From positions 1-64,000 of the forward strand of contig CAZSFD010000004.1 in assembly GCA_964606085.1 (NCBI GenBank): DNA of 64,000 nt, in the 5' to 3' direction. The notes under the pieces are model-generated. The model saw only the letters and a program-made list of their open reading frames with translations, was not told the origin of the DNA and did no database searches. The position numbers were made by a program, and so were the translations under genes. Below, one piece after another: positions 6,756-15,166 of the stretch (position 1 is its first letter; every line of letters begins with the position of its first letter). This stretch comes from CAIQJJ01 sp964606085 (lineage in GTDB: Bacteria; Chloroflexota; Anaerolineae; Anaerolineales; UBA4823).

Positions 6756-8585
6756 ATGAAAATTCTCTTCCGCCTCCGCCCCTACCTCCAACCCTATTTT
6801 GCGCAAATTGCCCTGCTCTTGTTCTTGCTACTGGTGATGACCGGGTTGAGCCTGGCCGTGCCGCTGGTCATCCAGCGTGTGATTGATATTGGCCTGGGCG
6901 AGCGCCGCATGGATTACATGATCGGCGCGGCGGGGGTGATCCTGGCGATTGGCGTGGCGCGGGCGCTGCTGGCCTACACCGACCGCTACCTGGGCGAGTG
7001 GATCGCCACCAAAATTGGCTACGACCTGCGCAACGCCCTCTACAACCACATTCAGCGCCTGCCCTTCAGCTACCACGATCACTCGCAGACCGGGCAGTTG
7101 ATCAGCCGCTGCATCGAAGATGTGCGCGCCATCGAACGCTTCGCCGGGGCCAACCTGGCCGAACTGACCCGCGTCAGCGTGTTGATGGTGGGCATCATGG
7201 CGCTGCTGTTGATCGAAAACCCCCGCCTGGCGGTGATCGGCGTGCTGCCGCTCATCCCGCTGATTTTGATGAGTTTTGATTTCGGCTCGCGCATCGGCAA
7301 ATACTTTTACGCCGTAGATGACGCCCTGGGCAATCTCTCGGCGCGTTTGCAAGAGAACGTCTCTGGGGTTCAGGCGGTGCGAGCCTTTGCGCGCGAACCC
7401 TACGAAATGGAGCGTTTTGCTGCCGCCAACCGTGTGCTGTTCAAGGCACGCATCAGCGTCATCCGCGAATGGTCGAAGTTGATGCCCACTTCCAACCTGC
7501 TGGTGGCGCTGTGTACCATCTTGCTGCTGTGGTTTGGCGGCCCGATGGTGTTGAACGGCGAGATGACGGTGGGCGAGCTGGTGGCTTTCAACAGCTTCGT
7601 GCTGATGTTGGGCGGCCCGGCCGGGCAACTGACCTGGCTGGTCAACTCGGTGGGCGAGGCGGTTGCCGGGGCCAAACGCACCCTTGAAGTGCTGGATACG
7701 CCCCAGAGCATCCGCAGCCCTGGGAACGCCCGTTTGCCTGCCGGCGCCGGGCAGAAAGAAATCTGCGGGGGTTGCGTGGAATTCGAACATGTCTCGTTTG
7801 CCTACCAGGGCGAGACGGCGCAGGCCCTTTCCGATATTCACTTGCGCGTCGAACCCAACCAGGTTGTCGCCATCATCGGGCCGACTGGTTCGGGCAAGAC
7901 CTCGCTGATCAACCTGATCCCGCGCTTTTATGATGTAACGGATGGCCGGGTGCTGGTAGACGGCGTGGACGTGCGTGACCTCGACCTGACCGCCCTGCGC
8001 CGCCAGATCGGCATCGTGCTGCAAACCTCGCTGCTGTTCTCCACCAGCGTGCGCGAAAACATCGCCTACGGGCGGCCCGAAGCCAGCCTGGATGAAGTGG
8101 TGGCGGCAGCCAAAGCGGCCCAGGCGCACGAATTTATCCAGGAATTAAGCGATGGTTACGAAACCGTCGTTGGCGAGCGCGGCGTGACGCTTTCGGGCGG
8201 ACAGCGCCAACGCGTGGCGATTGCGCGGGCGCTGCTGATGAATCCACGCTTCTTGATCCTCGACGACTCCACCTCCAGCGTGGATACGCATACCGAACAC
8301 CTGATCCAGCAGGCCCTCGACACGCTGATGGAAGGCCGCACCACCTTCGTCATCGCCCACCGCCTCTCTACCGTGCGCCGCGCCGACCTGATTTTGGTGA
8401 TGGATGGCGGGCGGATTGTGGAGCGCGGCGAGCATCACCAATTGCTGAAGCAGGGCGGGCTGTACCGTGAAATCTACGATTTGCAGTTGCGCGACCAGGA
8501 ACGCTTCCACGAAGAGATGGAAATGCTGCGCAAATCGTCCGTGCAGGCGGTCAGCAACGTGGGCGCGGGGATGAAGCGAGAATAG
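6756..8585 (+). CDS. ABC exporter half-transporter, subunit with degenerate Walker B
   Basis: 609 residues: six-helix type I exporter membrane domain (~1-310) then an ATPase domain with Walker A GPTGSGKTS (~375), intact signature LSGGQRQR (~479) and Walker B FLILDDSTSSVD (~499). The residue after the Walker B aspartate is Asp, not the catalytic Glu. This is the hallmark of the degenerate subunit of heterodimeric exporters such as TM287/288. The complementary half is the gene at 10784-12577, with catalytic Glu but a degenerate signature. Substrate unknown (drug, lipid or peptide). Confidence 0.93.
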   Translation: MKILFRLRPYLQPYFAQIALLLFLLLVMTGLSLAVPLVIQRVIDIGLGERRMDYMIGAAGVILAIGVARALLAYTDRYLGEWIATKIGYDLRNALYNHIQRLPFSYHDHSQTGQLISRCIEDVRAIERFAGANLAELTRVSVLMVGIMALLLIENPRLAVIGVLPLIPLILMSFDFGSRIGKYFYAVDDALGNLSARLQENVSGVQAVRAFAREPYEMERFAAANRVLFKARISVIREWSKLMPTSNLLVALCTILLLWFGGPMVLNGEMTVGELVAFNSFVLMLGGPAGQLTWLVNSVGEAVAGAKRTLEVLDTPQSIRSPGNARLPAGAGQKEICGGCVEFEHVSFAYQGETAQALSDIHLRVEPNQVVAIIGPTGSGKTSLINLIPRFYDVTDGRVLVDGVDVRDLDLTALRRQIGIVLQTSLLFSTSVRENIAYGRPEASLDEVVAAAKAAQAHEFIQELSDGYETVVGERGVTLSGGQRQRVAIARALLMNPRFLILDDSTSSVDTHTEHLIQQALDTLMEGRTTFVIAHRLSTVRRADLILVMDGGRIVERGEHHQLLKQGGLYREIYDLQLRDQERFHEEMEMLRKSSVQAVSNVGAGMKRE

Positions 8586-8589
8586 GCCC

Positions 8590-9207
8590 ATGGGCAAGTT
8601 AGCAAATCGGCAAGGAAGTGCGCCGGGATGGTTCGCCTGGGCGGGGGTGGCGGGGCCGCTGGCCTTTGTGGCGCTGGATTTGCTGGCAGCCTCTTTGCGG
8701 CCAGGGTACAGCCTGGTGCATGGCACGATCAGCCGCCTGGCGGTGGGGCCGTTGGGATGGCTGCAAACGCTCAATTTTGTGTTGGTGGCCGCCTGTACCA
8801 TTTTGCTGGGCATTGGCCTGTGGGCCAGGGCACGCTGGCTGGGCGGCTTGTTTGTGCTGTGGGGCATGGGCTTTCTGCTAATTGCCATCTTTCCGATGGA
8901 TCCGCTAGACCGTCACTCGCTGCGCCAACGCCTGCATTACCTGATGTTGGATGGCATCACGGTGCTGTTCCCGATCATGTGCCTGACAGCCGTGTTCACC
9001 TTTTGGCAGCCGCAGCGCCGGTTGGCGCTCTTTTCGCTGGCGGTGTTCCTGTTTGCCGCGGCGGTCTCTGGATCATTTTTGATCGGACAGGAGCAGATTT
9101 TGGAGTCGGATATTTTGGGCCTGTATGAGCGCTTTGTGATCTGGATTGCGGCAGCGTGGTGTGTGGTGGTGGCGTGGAATGTGGGCCGAATGGGAAAACA
9201 ACTGTAA
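8590..9207 (+). CDS. DUF998 family integral membrane protein
   Basis: 205 residues with about six hydrophobic segments. Family features are the early GPLAFVALDLLAA segment, the VHGTISRLAVGPLGWLQTLNF block (the DUF998 D/S-x-x-S-x-L region) and IFPMDPLDRHS in the loop after the fourth helix. Function unknown. It starts four bases after the exporter stop codon and is presumably in the same transcript. Confidence 0.8.
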   Translation: MGKLANRQGSAPGWFAWAGVAGPLAFVALDLLAASLRPGYSLVHGTISRLAVGPLGWLQTLNFVLVAACTILLGIGLWARARWLGGLFVLWGMGFLLIAIFPMDPLDRHSLRQRLHYLMLDGITVLFPIMCLTAVFTFWQPQRRLALFSLAVFLFAAAVSGSFLIGQEQILESDILGLYERFVIWIAAAWCVVVAWNVGRMGKQL

Positions 9208-9219
9208 ACGGATTTGGGG

Positions 9220-9261
9220 AGCGGATTGAACGGATAGCGTGAACAATCCGTTCAATCCGCT
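9220..9261. repeat. Palindromic repeat between DUF998 gene and rsmF-like gene
   Basis: agcggattgaacggat (9220-9235) pairs perfectly with 9246-9261. Outer flanks (acggattt / aaaaatccg) extend the symmetry. It could terminate transcription, but there is no proper T-run, so I regard it as an interspersed palindromic element. Confidence 0.6.
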
Positions 9262-9319
9262 CTCAAAAATCCGCTGCCAGGGTTTCCTGTGCAACCAGCC
9301 TGGAAAGAATTAGTCGGCA

Positions 9320-10747
9320 ATGACAGTCAAAGCAAAAAAGCAATCAGAAATCAAAAATCAACACGCAGCCATTCCGGCTGCTTTTTTGGCGCGCATGGAA
9401 GCCCTGCTCGGCGCCGACTTCCCCGCCTTCGCCGCCATCTATGACCAGCCCGCCACCCACGGATTGCGCGTCAACACGCTCAAACTCACTCCCGATCACC
9501 TTGCCTCCCTTTCACCTTTTCACCTGACCCCATTGCCCTGGAATCCCTCCGGCTTCCTCCTCAATGAACCCGAAGACCGCCCCGGCAAACACCCCTACCA
9601 CGCCGCCGGCCTGTACTACCTGCAAGACCCCCACGCCCAGGCCGTGGCCGAAGTGCTCGCCCCGCAGCCCGGCGAACGTGTCCTCGATCTGGCGGCGGCC
9701 CCCGGCGGCAAGACCACGCACATCGCCAGCCGCATGAACAACCAGGGCCTGCTGGTTGCCAACGAGATCAAGACCAAACGCATCGGCCACCTGGCCGCCA
9801 ACCTGGAGCGATGGGGGGCGCGCAACGTGACCATCACCAACGAGACGCCCGAACGCCTGGCCGAATTTTTCGGCCCCTTCTTCGACCGTGTTCTGGTAGA
9901 TGCGCCCTGCTCTGGCGAAGGCATGTTCCGCAAAGACCTTTCCGCCCGCAGCGATTGGAGCGAAGACATGGTGGCCGGCTGCGCCGTGCGCCAGACTGCC
10001 ATTCTGCACTACGCCGCTCGCCTCGTGCGTCCCGGCGGAACCCTGTGTTATTCCACGTGTACATTCGCGCCCGAAGAAAATGAGGGCGTGATTGAAACGT
10101 TTTTGCAGGAGCATGGGGAGTTTGCTGTGAGGGGTGATGCGTGTTCCGGAATGTCTTACGCATCACGCATCTCGCATCACGGCTTACGCCTCTGGCCGCA
10201 CACCTCCCCCGGCGAGGGCCACTTCATCGCCCTGCTGCGGCGGAATGACGACGCGGCGGCTGGGCGGGCAGCGGTTCCGGGGTTGCGCCCGGCGCTTTCG
10301 CGCACACTGATGGAGCAGTGGCAGGCGTGGTGCGGGGAGAACTTGACGGCGATGCCAGATGTTTCCCCGGTGCAGGTGGGGACGCGGCTGTACGCCCTGC
10401 CCACTGGCCTGCCCGATTGGAAAGGGCTGCGCGTGCTGCACCCTGGCTGGTGGCTGGCCGATCTCAAAAAAGACCGCATCGAACCATCCCATGCCCTGGC
10501 GATGGCGCTCTCGTCCACCGATGCCCGCCGCGTCCTCGCCCTCCCCGCCGACAGCCCCGACGTATTCAAATACCTGCGCTGCGAAACGCTCATATCCGAT
10601 GGCGAAGCAGGTTGGATACTCGCCTGCGTAACCACTCCCTCGCCCCCTATCTCCCCTGCGCCCCTTTCCTCCTTCCCACTCGGTTGGGGCAAGCGCGTGC
10701 AGGGCATCGTCAAAAACCACTATCCGCGCGGCCTGGCCTGGTTCTAA
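9320..10747 (+). CDS. RsmF-type rRNA cytosine-C5 methyltransferase (NOL1/NOP2/Sun)
   Basis: 475 residues. The SAM-binding motif is DLAAAPGGKTTHIASRM (~118-134); the two cysteines expected for m5C chemistry are in VDAPCSGEGMFRKD (~197) and LCYSTCTFAPEENEG (~240). The C-terminal ~130 residues resemble the PUA-like tail of RsmF. Two stretches look repeat-derived. One is the N-terminal KQSEIKNQ region (an atcaaaaatc-type repeat). The other is residues ~272-287 (DNA 10134-10180), a palindromic insertion just before the conserved GLRLWPHTSPGEGHF block. Modifies rRNA; which position cannot be told. Confidence 0.9.
   Translation: MTVKAKKQSEIKNQHAAIPAAFLARMEALLGADFPAFAAIYDQPATHGLRVNTLKLTPDHLASLSPFHLTPLPWNPSGFLLNEPEDRPGKHPYHAAGLYYLQDPHAQAVAEVLAPQPGERVLDLAAAPGGKTTHIASRMNNQGLLVANEIKTKRIGHLAANLERWGARNVTITNETPERLAEFFGPFFDRVLVDAPCSGEGMFRKDLSARSDWSEDMVAGCAVRQTAILHYAARLVRPGGTLCYSTCTFAPEENEGVIETFLQEHGEFAVRGDACSGMSYASRISHHGLRLWPHTSPGEGHFIALLRRNDDAAAGRAAVPGLRPALSRTLMEQWQAWCGENLTAMPDVSPVQVGTRLYALPTGLPDWKGLRVLHPGWWLADLKKDRIEPSHALAMALSSTDARRVLALPADSPDVFKYLRCETLISDGEAGWILACVTTPSPPISPAPLSSFPLGWGKRVQGIVKNHYPRGLAWF
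10134..10180. repeat. GTGATGCGTG-type palindromic repeat inside the rsmF-like gene
   Basis: gtgatgcgt (10134-10142) pairs with acgcatcac (10158-10166), and a further gcatcac follows at 10174-10180. The same sequence family forms an intergenic hairpin at 15108-15144, and a half-site atgcgtgatggg is found at 6206-6217. The insert is translated as a short extra segment. Confidence 0.65.
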
Positions 10748-10760
10748 CCAATCTACATTC

Positions 10761-10781
10761 AGCAATCAAAAATCAAAAATC
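10761..10781. repeat. Tandem aatcaaaaatc repeat upstream of the second ABC gene
   Basis: A short tandem A/T-rich run (agcaatcaaaaatcaaaaa...) in the 36-base spacer before the exporter gene. Similar runs occur at 9345-9362, inside the start of the rsmF-like gene, and, as an inverted pair, between tRNA genes at 62831-62900. Confidence 0.5.
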
Positions 10782-10783
10782 GT

Positions 10784-12577
10784 ATGGCTACTCCTCCCCC
10801 CAATGAAGATGTCTTGATGAAGGGTTACGACCCTACCGTGGTGCGGCGGCTGATCCAATTCGCCGCGCCCTACCGCTGGCAACTGTTCTTTTCGTTGCTG
10901 CTGATGGTGATCTCCTCCGGGATCGCCGTGCTGGGCCCCTACCTGGTGAAAGTGGCGATTGACGATGGCCTGGCCGCCGGGTCTCTCACCACACTGCGCC
11001 AGGCGGTGCTGTGGTATTTCGGGGCGCTGCTCTTGCAGTGGCTATCCATCTTCACGCGTGTCAACCTGATGGCGTGGGTGGGGCAGTCCATCATCTATGA
11101 CTTGCGCGCCCGCCTGTTCGAGCATTTGCAGCAGCTTTCGCTGTCGTTTTACAGCCGCTACTCGGTGGGACGCGTGATTACCCGCGTGATCAACGACGTG
11201 GGCGTGCTGCGCGAGTTCATCACCTGGGCGGTGCTGGCCATTGCGCGTGACCTGTTCACGCTGGTGGGCATCGTGATTGCGATGGTAGCGCTGAACGTGC
11301 GGCTCTCGCTGGTCACGTTTCTGACGCTGCCGCTCATGTTTGCAGTGACAATGATCTTCAAGAAATATGCCCGCGAAAACTACCGCATGGTGCGCGCCGC
11401 CATCAGTTGGGTCAACTCGGTGCTGGCCGAAAACATCAACGGTGTGCGCGTGGTGCAGGCTTTTGCGCGCGAAGACATCAACTACACCCGCTTCAGCCAG
11501 GAAGTCAACCAGAACAACCTGGAGACGAACCTGAAAGCCGCCCGCATCGCCGCCCTGTACCCATCGGCCATTGACCTGCTCGGTGCGGCGGCGGTGGCAG
11601 CGGTGGTGTGGCTGGGCGGGGCGGCTGTCCTGGGCGAAAATTTGGGCGGCAGCGAGACCATCACGGCAGGCGTGCTGGTGGCCTTCGTGTTGTACATCGA
11701 GCGCTTCTTCGAGCCGATCCGCGACCTGAGCAACCGCTACGACAGCTTCCAATCCAGCATGGCTGGCGGCGAGCGCATCTTCACCCTGCTCGATTCGCCC
11801 ATCGAAGTGCAAGATGCCCCCGATGCCGTGCAAATCCCGCCTATCCGCGGCGAAGTTGTTTTCGACAATGTAGATTTCCACTACCTCGATGACGCCACCC
11901 CGGTACTGACCGGTATCAACCTGCATATCCAGCCCGGCCAGACGGTAGCCCTCGTCGGCGAGACGGGCGCGGGCAAATCCACCCTGGTCAAGCTCATCTC
12001 GCGTTTCCACGACCCCACCGGCGGCGCAGTCCAAATTGACGGCTGCGACCTGCGCCGTGTGACCCAATACAGCCTGCGCTCGCAAATGGGCATCGTGCTG
12101 CAAGACCCGTTCCTGTTCAACGGCACGGTCAAGGAAAACATCCGTTTCGGGCGGCTGGACGCCAGCGACGAGGAAATCGTGGCCGCCGCCGAAGCCGTGG
12201 GGGCGCACGAATTCATCACCCACCTGCGCCAGGGCTACGACACCCCGGTCGAGGAGGGCGGCACGGCCCTTTCGGTGGGGCAGCGCCAACTCGTCTCCTT
12301 CGCCCGCGCCCTGCTGGCCGATCCCCGCATCCTGATCCTCGACGAAGCCACCTCCAGTGTAGACACGCAAACCGAGCGCATCATCCAGGCGGCCCTGGCA
12401 CACCTGCTCAAAGGGCGCACCGCCTTCGTCATCGCCCATCGGCTTTCCACCGTGGTCAACTCGGATCGCATTCTGGTCGTGCAAGGTGGCCGCATTGTAG
12501 AGCAAGGCACACATAGCGAACTGTTGGCGTTGGGCGGGGTGTACGCGGAACTGTATGCGATGGGGTTTGAAGAGTAG
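10784..12577 (+). CDS. ABC exporter half-transporter, subunit with catalytic Glu and degenerate signature
   Basis: 597 residues: membrane domain (~20-330) and ATPase domain with Walker A GETGAGKST (~391), Walker B ILILDEATSSVD (~515) with the catalytic Glu, but signature LSVGQRQL (~495) instead of LSGGQ. In a heterodimer its defective signature would face the Asp-type Walker B of the exporter half at 6756-8585, forming one dead and one active ATP site. The two halves are separated by the DUF998 and rsmF-like genes, a split arrangement. Export substrate unknown. Confidence 0.93.
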   Translation: MATPPPNEDVLMKGYDPTVVRRLIQFAAPYRWQLFFSLLLMVISSGIAVLGPYLVKVAIDDGLAAGSLTTLRQAVLWYFGALLLQWLSIFTRVNLMAWVGQSIIYDLRARLFEHLQQLSLSFYSRYSVGRVITRVINDVGVLREFITWAVLAIARDLFTLVGIVIAMVALNVRLSLVTFLTLPLMFAVTMIFKKYARENYRMVRAAISWVNSVLAENINGVRVVQAFAREDINYTRFSQEVNQNNLETNLKAARIAALYPSAIDLLGAAAVAAVVWLGGAAVLGENLGGSETITAGVLVAFVLYIERFFEPIRDLSNRYDSFQSSMAGGERIFTLLDSPIEVQDAPDAVQIPPIRGEVVFDNVDFHYLDDATPVLTGINLHIQPGQTVALVGETGAGKSTLVKLISRFHDPTGGAVQIDGCDLRRVTQYSLRSQMGIVLQDPFLFNGTVKENIRFGRLDASDEEIVAAAEAVGAHEFITHLRQGYDTPVEEGGTALSVGQRQLVSFARALLADPRILILDEATSSVDTQTERIIQAALAHLLKGRTAFVIAHRLSTVVNSDRILVVQGGRIVEQGTHSELLALGGVYAELYAMGFEE

Positions 12578-12582
12578 AAGGG

Positions 12583-12588
12583 TATAAT
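12583..12588 (+). promoter_or_regulatory. Candidate -10 of the DUF4258/YgiT pair
   Basis: A consensus TATAAT six bases after the ABC stop codon and about 45 bases before the DUF4258 start. No convincing -35 is visible at the right distance. Confidence 0.45.
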
Positions 12589-12633
12589 CGGAGTGAATTG
12601 GTCGCCAAATATTGACTTGTTGGAGATGCACAA

Positions 12634-12936
12634 TTGGATATCGAAGTCATTAAGGCCAAGATTACAGCAAGACAATACTTGTATAGCCGCCATGCCGAAC
12701 GCAAACGTAACGTCGAAAATCTGACGTTTGCTCAGGTCAAAGAAGCGCTTTTATCGGGACAAATTTTGGAAGAATACCCAGATACAGGACGCGGGGAATC
12801 CTGCCTGATAGCTGGTTTCTCTGGACAAGTGCCCATTCATGTGGTTTGTGGTTGGTTGGACGATCGTGTTGTGCTTGTGACAGTGTATATCCCTGGCGCG
12901 CCCAAATTTACTGACCCCTGGACGCGAGGAGTGTGA
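12634..12936 (+). CDS. DUF4258 family protein, probable toxin of a type II pair
   Basis: 100 residues. The SRHAERKRNVENLTFAQVKEAL segment and the C-terminal VHVVCGWLDDRVVLVTVY-like strands are typical of DUF4258, a small RelE/BrnT-like fold often found upstream of YgiT/MqsA zinc-finger antitoxins. The start is TTG at 12634, supported by a GGAG 8 bases upstream; the nearby ATG at 12626 is out of frame. Its stop is followed five bases later by the start of the zinc-finger gene. Toxicity is inferred from the arrangement only. Confidence 0.72.
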   Translation: MDIEVIKAKITARQYLYSRHAERKRNVENLTFAQVKEALLSGQILEEYPDTGRGESCLIAGFSGQVPIHVVCGWLDDRVVLVTVYIPGAPKFTDPWTRGV

Positions 12937-12941
12937 TAGCA

Positions 12942-13196
12942 ATGAACGAAAAAAAATCCAAATGCCCATTTTGTGGTGGTCAAGAATTTGAACATCAACA
13001 TACCGACTACCTGTACAGCCGCGATGGTCAATATCTTTTAGCCCCCGATATTGCCGTAGAAGTGTGCGTGAATTGTGGAATGGTTTTCTATGAGGGGGGT
13101 GTGCTGGAAGAAATTGAACGCCAGTTTTTTGCAATTTATGAAAAAGCGGAAAAGGCTGATCAGTATATCCAGATTCCTGTGGCGGTAGATATTTAA
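12942..13196 (+). CDS. YgiT-type zinc-finger protein, probable antitoxin
   Basis: 84 residues with two CxxC knuckles, CPFCGG near residue 8 and CVNCGMVF near residue 44, the zinc ribbon of YgiT/MqsA N-domains, followed by a helical tail (LEEIERQFFAIYEKAEK). The MqsA C-terminal HTH domain is absent, as in many DUF4258-linked members. ATG at 12942 is preceded by AGGAG at 12927-12931. It would bind and neutralise the upstream DUF4258 protein. Confidence 0.78.
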   Translation: MNEKKSKCPFCGGQEFEHQHTDYLYSRDGQYLLAPDIAVEVCVNCGMVFYEGGVLEEIERQFFAIYEKAEKADQYIQIPVAVDI

Positions 13197-13240
13197 CCGT
13201 CGCCGAACGATGCAAATACGCCATCGGTAAACAAAGAAAA

Positions 13241-13338
13241 AGGGGTAGAAGGTGCAACGCACCTGGTTTTGGCCCCAAAATTACTCGTTTGATACCCAGG
13301 TGCGTTGCACCTTCCGCCCCATTTTATTGAGAAGATAC
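13241..13338. mobile_element. MITE-like palindromic element, copy 1
   Basis: An element with inner arms ggtgcaacgcacctgg and ccaggtgcgttgcacc, each itself palindromic, separated by about 30 bases, and an outer segment ending attttattgagaagatac. The ~70-bp core differs from the copy at 32951-33061 at only two positions. The right end abuts the Shine-Dalgarno of the downstream decarboxylase-like gene. No transposase in the window, so it is non-autonomous if mobile. Confidence 0.75.
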
Positions 13339-13352
13339 GAAAGGAACTCCGT

Positions 13353-14282
13353 ATGAACAAGCGCGACCTGATTCTCTCCCTCCTCGAAGGCGCTCCTTCC
13401 CACACTCCTGCCGCCTTCTTCCTACACTTCGACCCCTCCTGCCATCGCGGTCAGTCCGCCATTGACAAACATCTTGAATACTTCCGCTACACCGGCATGG
13501 ACTTCGTCAAAATCCAATACGAGCAGGGCTTCCCGCTCCTGCCGCACATCCAGCGCCCTGCCGATTGGGCCAACATGCCCCTGTACAAAGAAGATTTCTT
13601 CGCCCCGCAGCTCGAAGTGGTCGCCGGCCTCGTCAAGGCTGCCAAAGCCGAGGCGATGGTCATTTGCACGCTCTACTCGCCCTTCATGTGCGCCGGTCAC
13701 GCCGTGGGCAAAGAGCGCCTCATGCAGCACATCGCCGAAGACCCCGCAGCCGTGCTGAAGGGCATGGAAATCGTCGCCGAGAGCGTGCTGAACTTCGTCA
13801 AGGCCGGCATCCGACTTGGGCTGGACGGCTTCTACGCATCCACGCAGGGCGCTGAAGTAGGCCGCCTGGGCAACAGCGATCTCTTCGACCGCCTCGTGCG
13901 CCCCTTCGACCTGCTCGTGATGGACGAAGCCGCCGCCCACTGCCCCTTCAACATCCTGCACATCTGCGATTACGAAGGCACCTATGCCGACATCACCCGC
14001 TTCGCCGACTACCCCGGCCACGTCGTCAACACCCCGCTGACCGCCAACGGCCAATTGCTGACCATGGCTGACGCCGCCGCCCTGTTCAATCGGCCCGTCA
14101 TGGGCGGCCTCGACCGCCACGGCATCCTCGCCCACGGCACGCCCGATCAGGTGCGCACCGCCGCTCAAGCAGTGCTGGATGCCGCCCCGCCGCGCTTCAT
14201 CCTCGCCGCCGATTGCACCGTCCCCGCCGACACTTCCTGGGACAACCTGCGCGCCGCAATTGAGACAGCTCATCAAGTTTAA
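13353..14282 (+). CDS. Uroporphyrinogen decarboxylase-like (URO-D superfamily) protein
   Basis: 309 residues of the URO-D fold. Segments such as FVKIQYEQGF, FNILHICDYEG and FILAADCTVPADTSWDN near the C-terminus fit the MtaA/CmuA-like branch used in cobalamin-dependent methyl transfer rather than the haem enzyme HemE. The start ATG at 13353 lies 8 bases after AAGGA; an upstream in-frame start runs through the palindromic element and is rejected. No corrinoid protein is adjacent, so the substrate is unknown. Confidence 0.8.
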   Translation: MNKRDLILSLLEGAPSHTPAAFFLHFDPSCHRGQSAIDKHLEYFRYTGMDFVKIQYEQGFPLLPHIQRPADWANMPLYKEDFFAPQLEVVAGLVKAAKAEAMVICTLYSPFMCAGHAVGKERLMQHIAEDPAAVLKGMEIVAESVLNFVKAGIRLGLDGFYASTQGAEVGRLGNSDLFDRLVRPFDLLVMDEAAAHCPFNILHICDYEGTYADITRFADYPGHVVNTPLTANGQLLTMADAAALFNRPVMGGLDRHGILAHGTPDQVRTAAQAVLDAAPPRFILAADCTVPADTSWDNLRAAIETAHQV

Positions 14283-14353
14283 CCACAAAGGACACAAAGG
14301 CACACGACGGAAAACCCTTTGAACCGTTGTGTACCTTCGTGTCCTTCGTGGTT
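14281..14353. repeat. ACCACAAAGGACACAAAGG-type hairpin repeat
   Basis: aaccacaaaggacacaaagg (14281-14300) pairs with its near reverse complement at 14334-14353. It starts inside the stop codon of the preceding gene and fills most of the spacer. Repeats of this kind are dispersed in many environmental bacterial genomes. It may terminate the upstream gene. Confidence 0.65.
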
Positions 14354-14379
14354 GAAAAATTTTCCCCTGATTTTTACGA

Positions 14380-15087
14380 ATGACCCATCTCACCGGCAAA
14401 GAACGCGCCCACTACGTCCAAAGCATGTTTACCCGCATCGCCGGGCGCTACGACCTGATGAACCGCCTGATGACCGCCGGGCAGGATGGCCGCTGGCGCG
14501 ACGAAGTGCTGCGCCTGGCTGACCCGCATCCCGGCGACCGACTGCTCGACCTCGGCAGCGGCACCGGCGACCTGGCCCTGGCCGCGGCCCAACAATTTCC
14601 CAATGCCTCGGTCGTCGCTGCCGATTTCACGCTGGCAATGATGCAGGTCGGGAAGCAGCGCCCCGGCGGGGAGAGCATACCGTGGAGCGCCGCCGACGCC
14701 ACGCAGCTCCCCTTTGCCAGCCATTCTTTTGACGCCGTCATCTCCGGCTTCCTCATGCGCAACGTGGCCGATCTGCCCGGCGCACTCGTCGAACAAGCCC
14801 GTGTGCTCCGGCCAGGCGGGCGCATCGTCATCCTCGATACCACCCGCCCGCCGCGCAACCTGCTCAGCCCCTTCATCCGCATCCACCTGCACGTCATCAT
14901 CCCCGCCCTCGGCCAATTGATCGCCGGCGACCCCTCCGCCTACACCTACCTGCCCGATTCCACCGAAGGCTTCCTGTCCGCCGAGACGCTTGCCGAACGG
15001 ATGACCGCTGCGGGCTTTCAAAGTGTTCGATTTGTGCGCCGCATGTTTGGCACTATTGCCATCCACTTTGGGGTCAAAAAACAGTAA
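14380..15087 (+). CDS. menG: Demethylmenaquinone methyltransferase (UbiE/MenG)
   Basis: 235 residues with UbiE signatures: YVQSMFTRIAGRYDLMNRLMT at the N-terminus, SAM motif I LLDLGSGTGDLAL (~52-64), and FLMRNVADLPGALVEQARVLRPGGR. It catalyses the final C-methylation of demethylmenaquinone. No other men genes are present in the window. The start has no strong Shine-Dalgarno. Confidence 0.9.
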   Translation: MTHLTGKERAHYVQSMFTRIAGRYDLMNRLMTAGQDGRWRDEVLRLADPHPGDRLLDLGSGTGDLALAAAQQFPNASVVAADFTLAMMQVGKQRPGGESIPWSAADATQLPFASHSFDAVISGFLMRNVADLPGALVEQARVLRPGGRIVILDTTRPPRNLLSPFIRIHLHVIIPALGQLIAGDPSAYTYLPDSTEGFLSAETLAERMTAAGFQSVRFVRRMFGTIAIHFGVKKQ

Positions 15088-15107
15088 AATGGCGGCCAGC
15101 GTGATCC

Positions 15108-15144
15108 GTGATGCGTGTTTCATCAATTACGTTTCACGCATCAC
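15108..15144. repeat. GTGATGCGTG-type palindromic repeat, intergenic copy
   Basis: gtgatgcgtg (15108-15117) pairs perfectly with cacgcatcac (15135-15144). It sits between menG and the lipoprotein gene and belongs to the same family as the copy inside the rsmF-like gene at 10134. Confidence 0.65.
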
Positions 15145-15166
15145 CCATACCCTATAGGAGTCCCCC

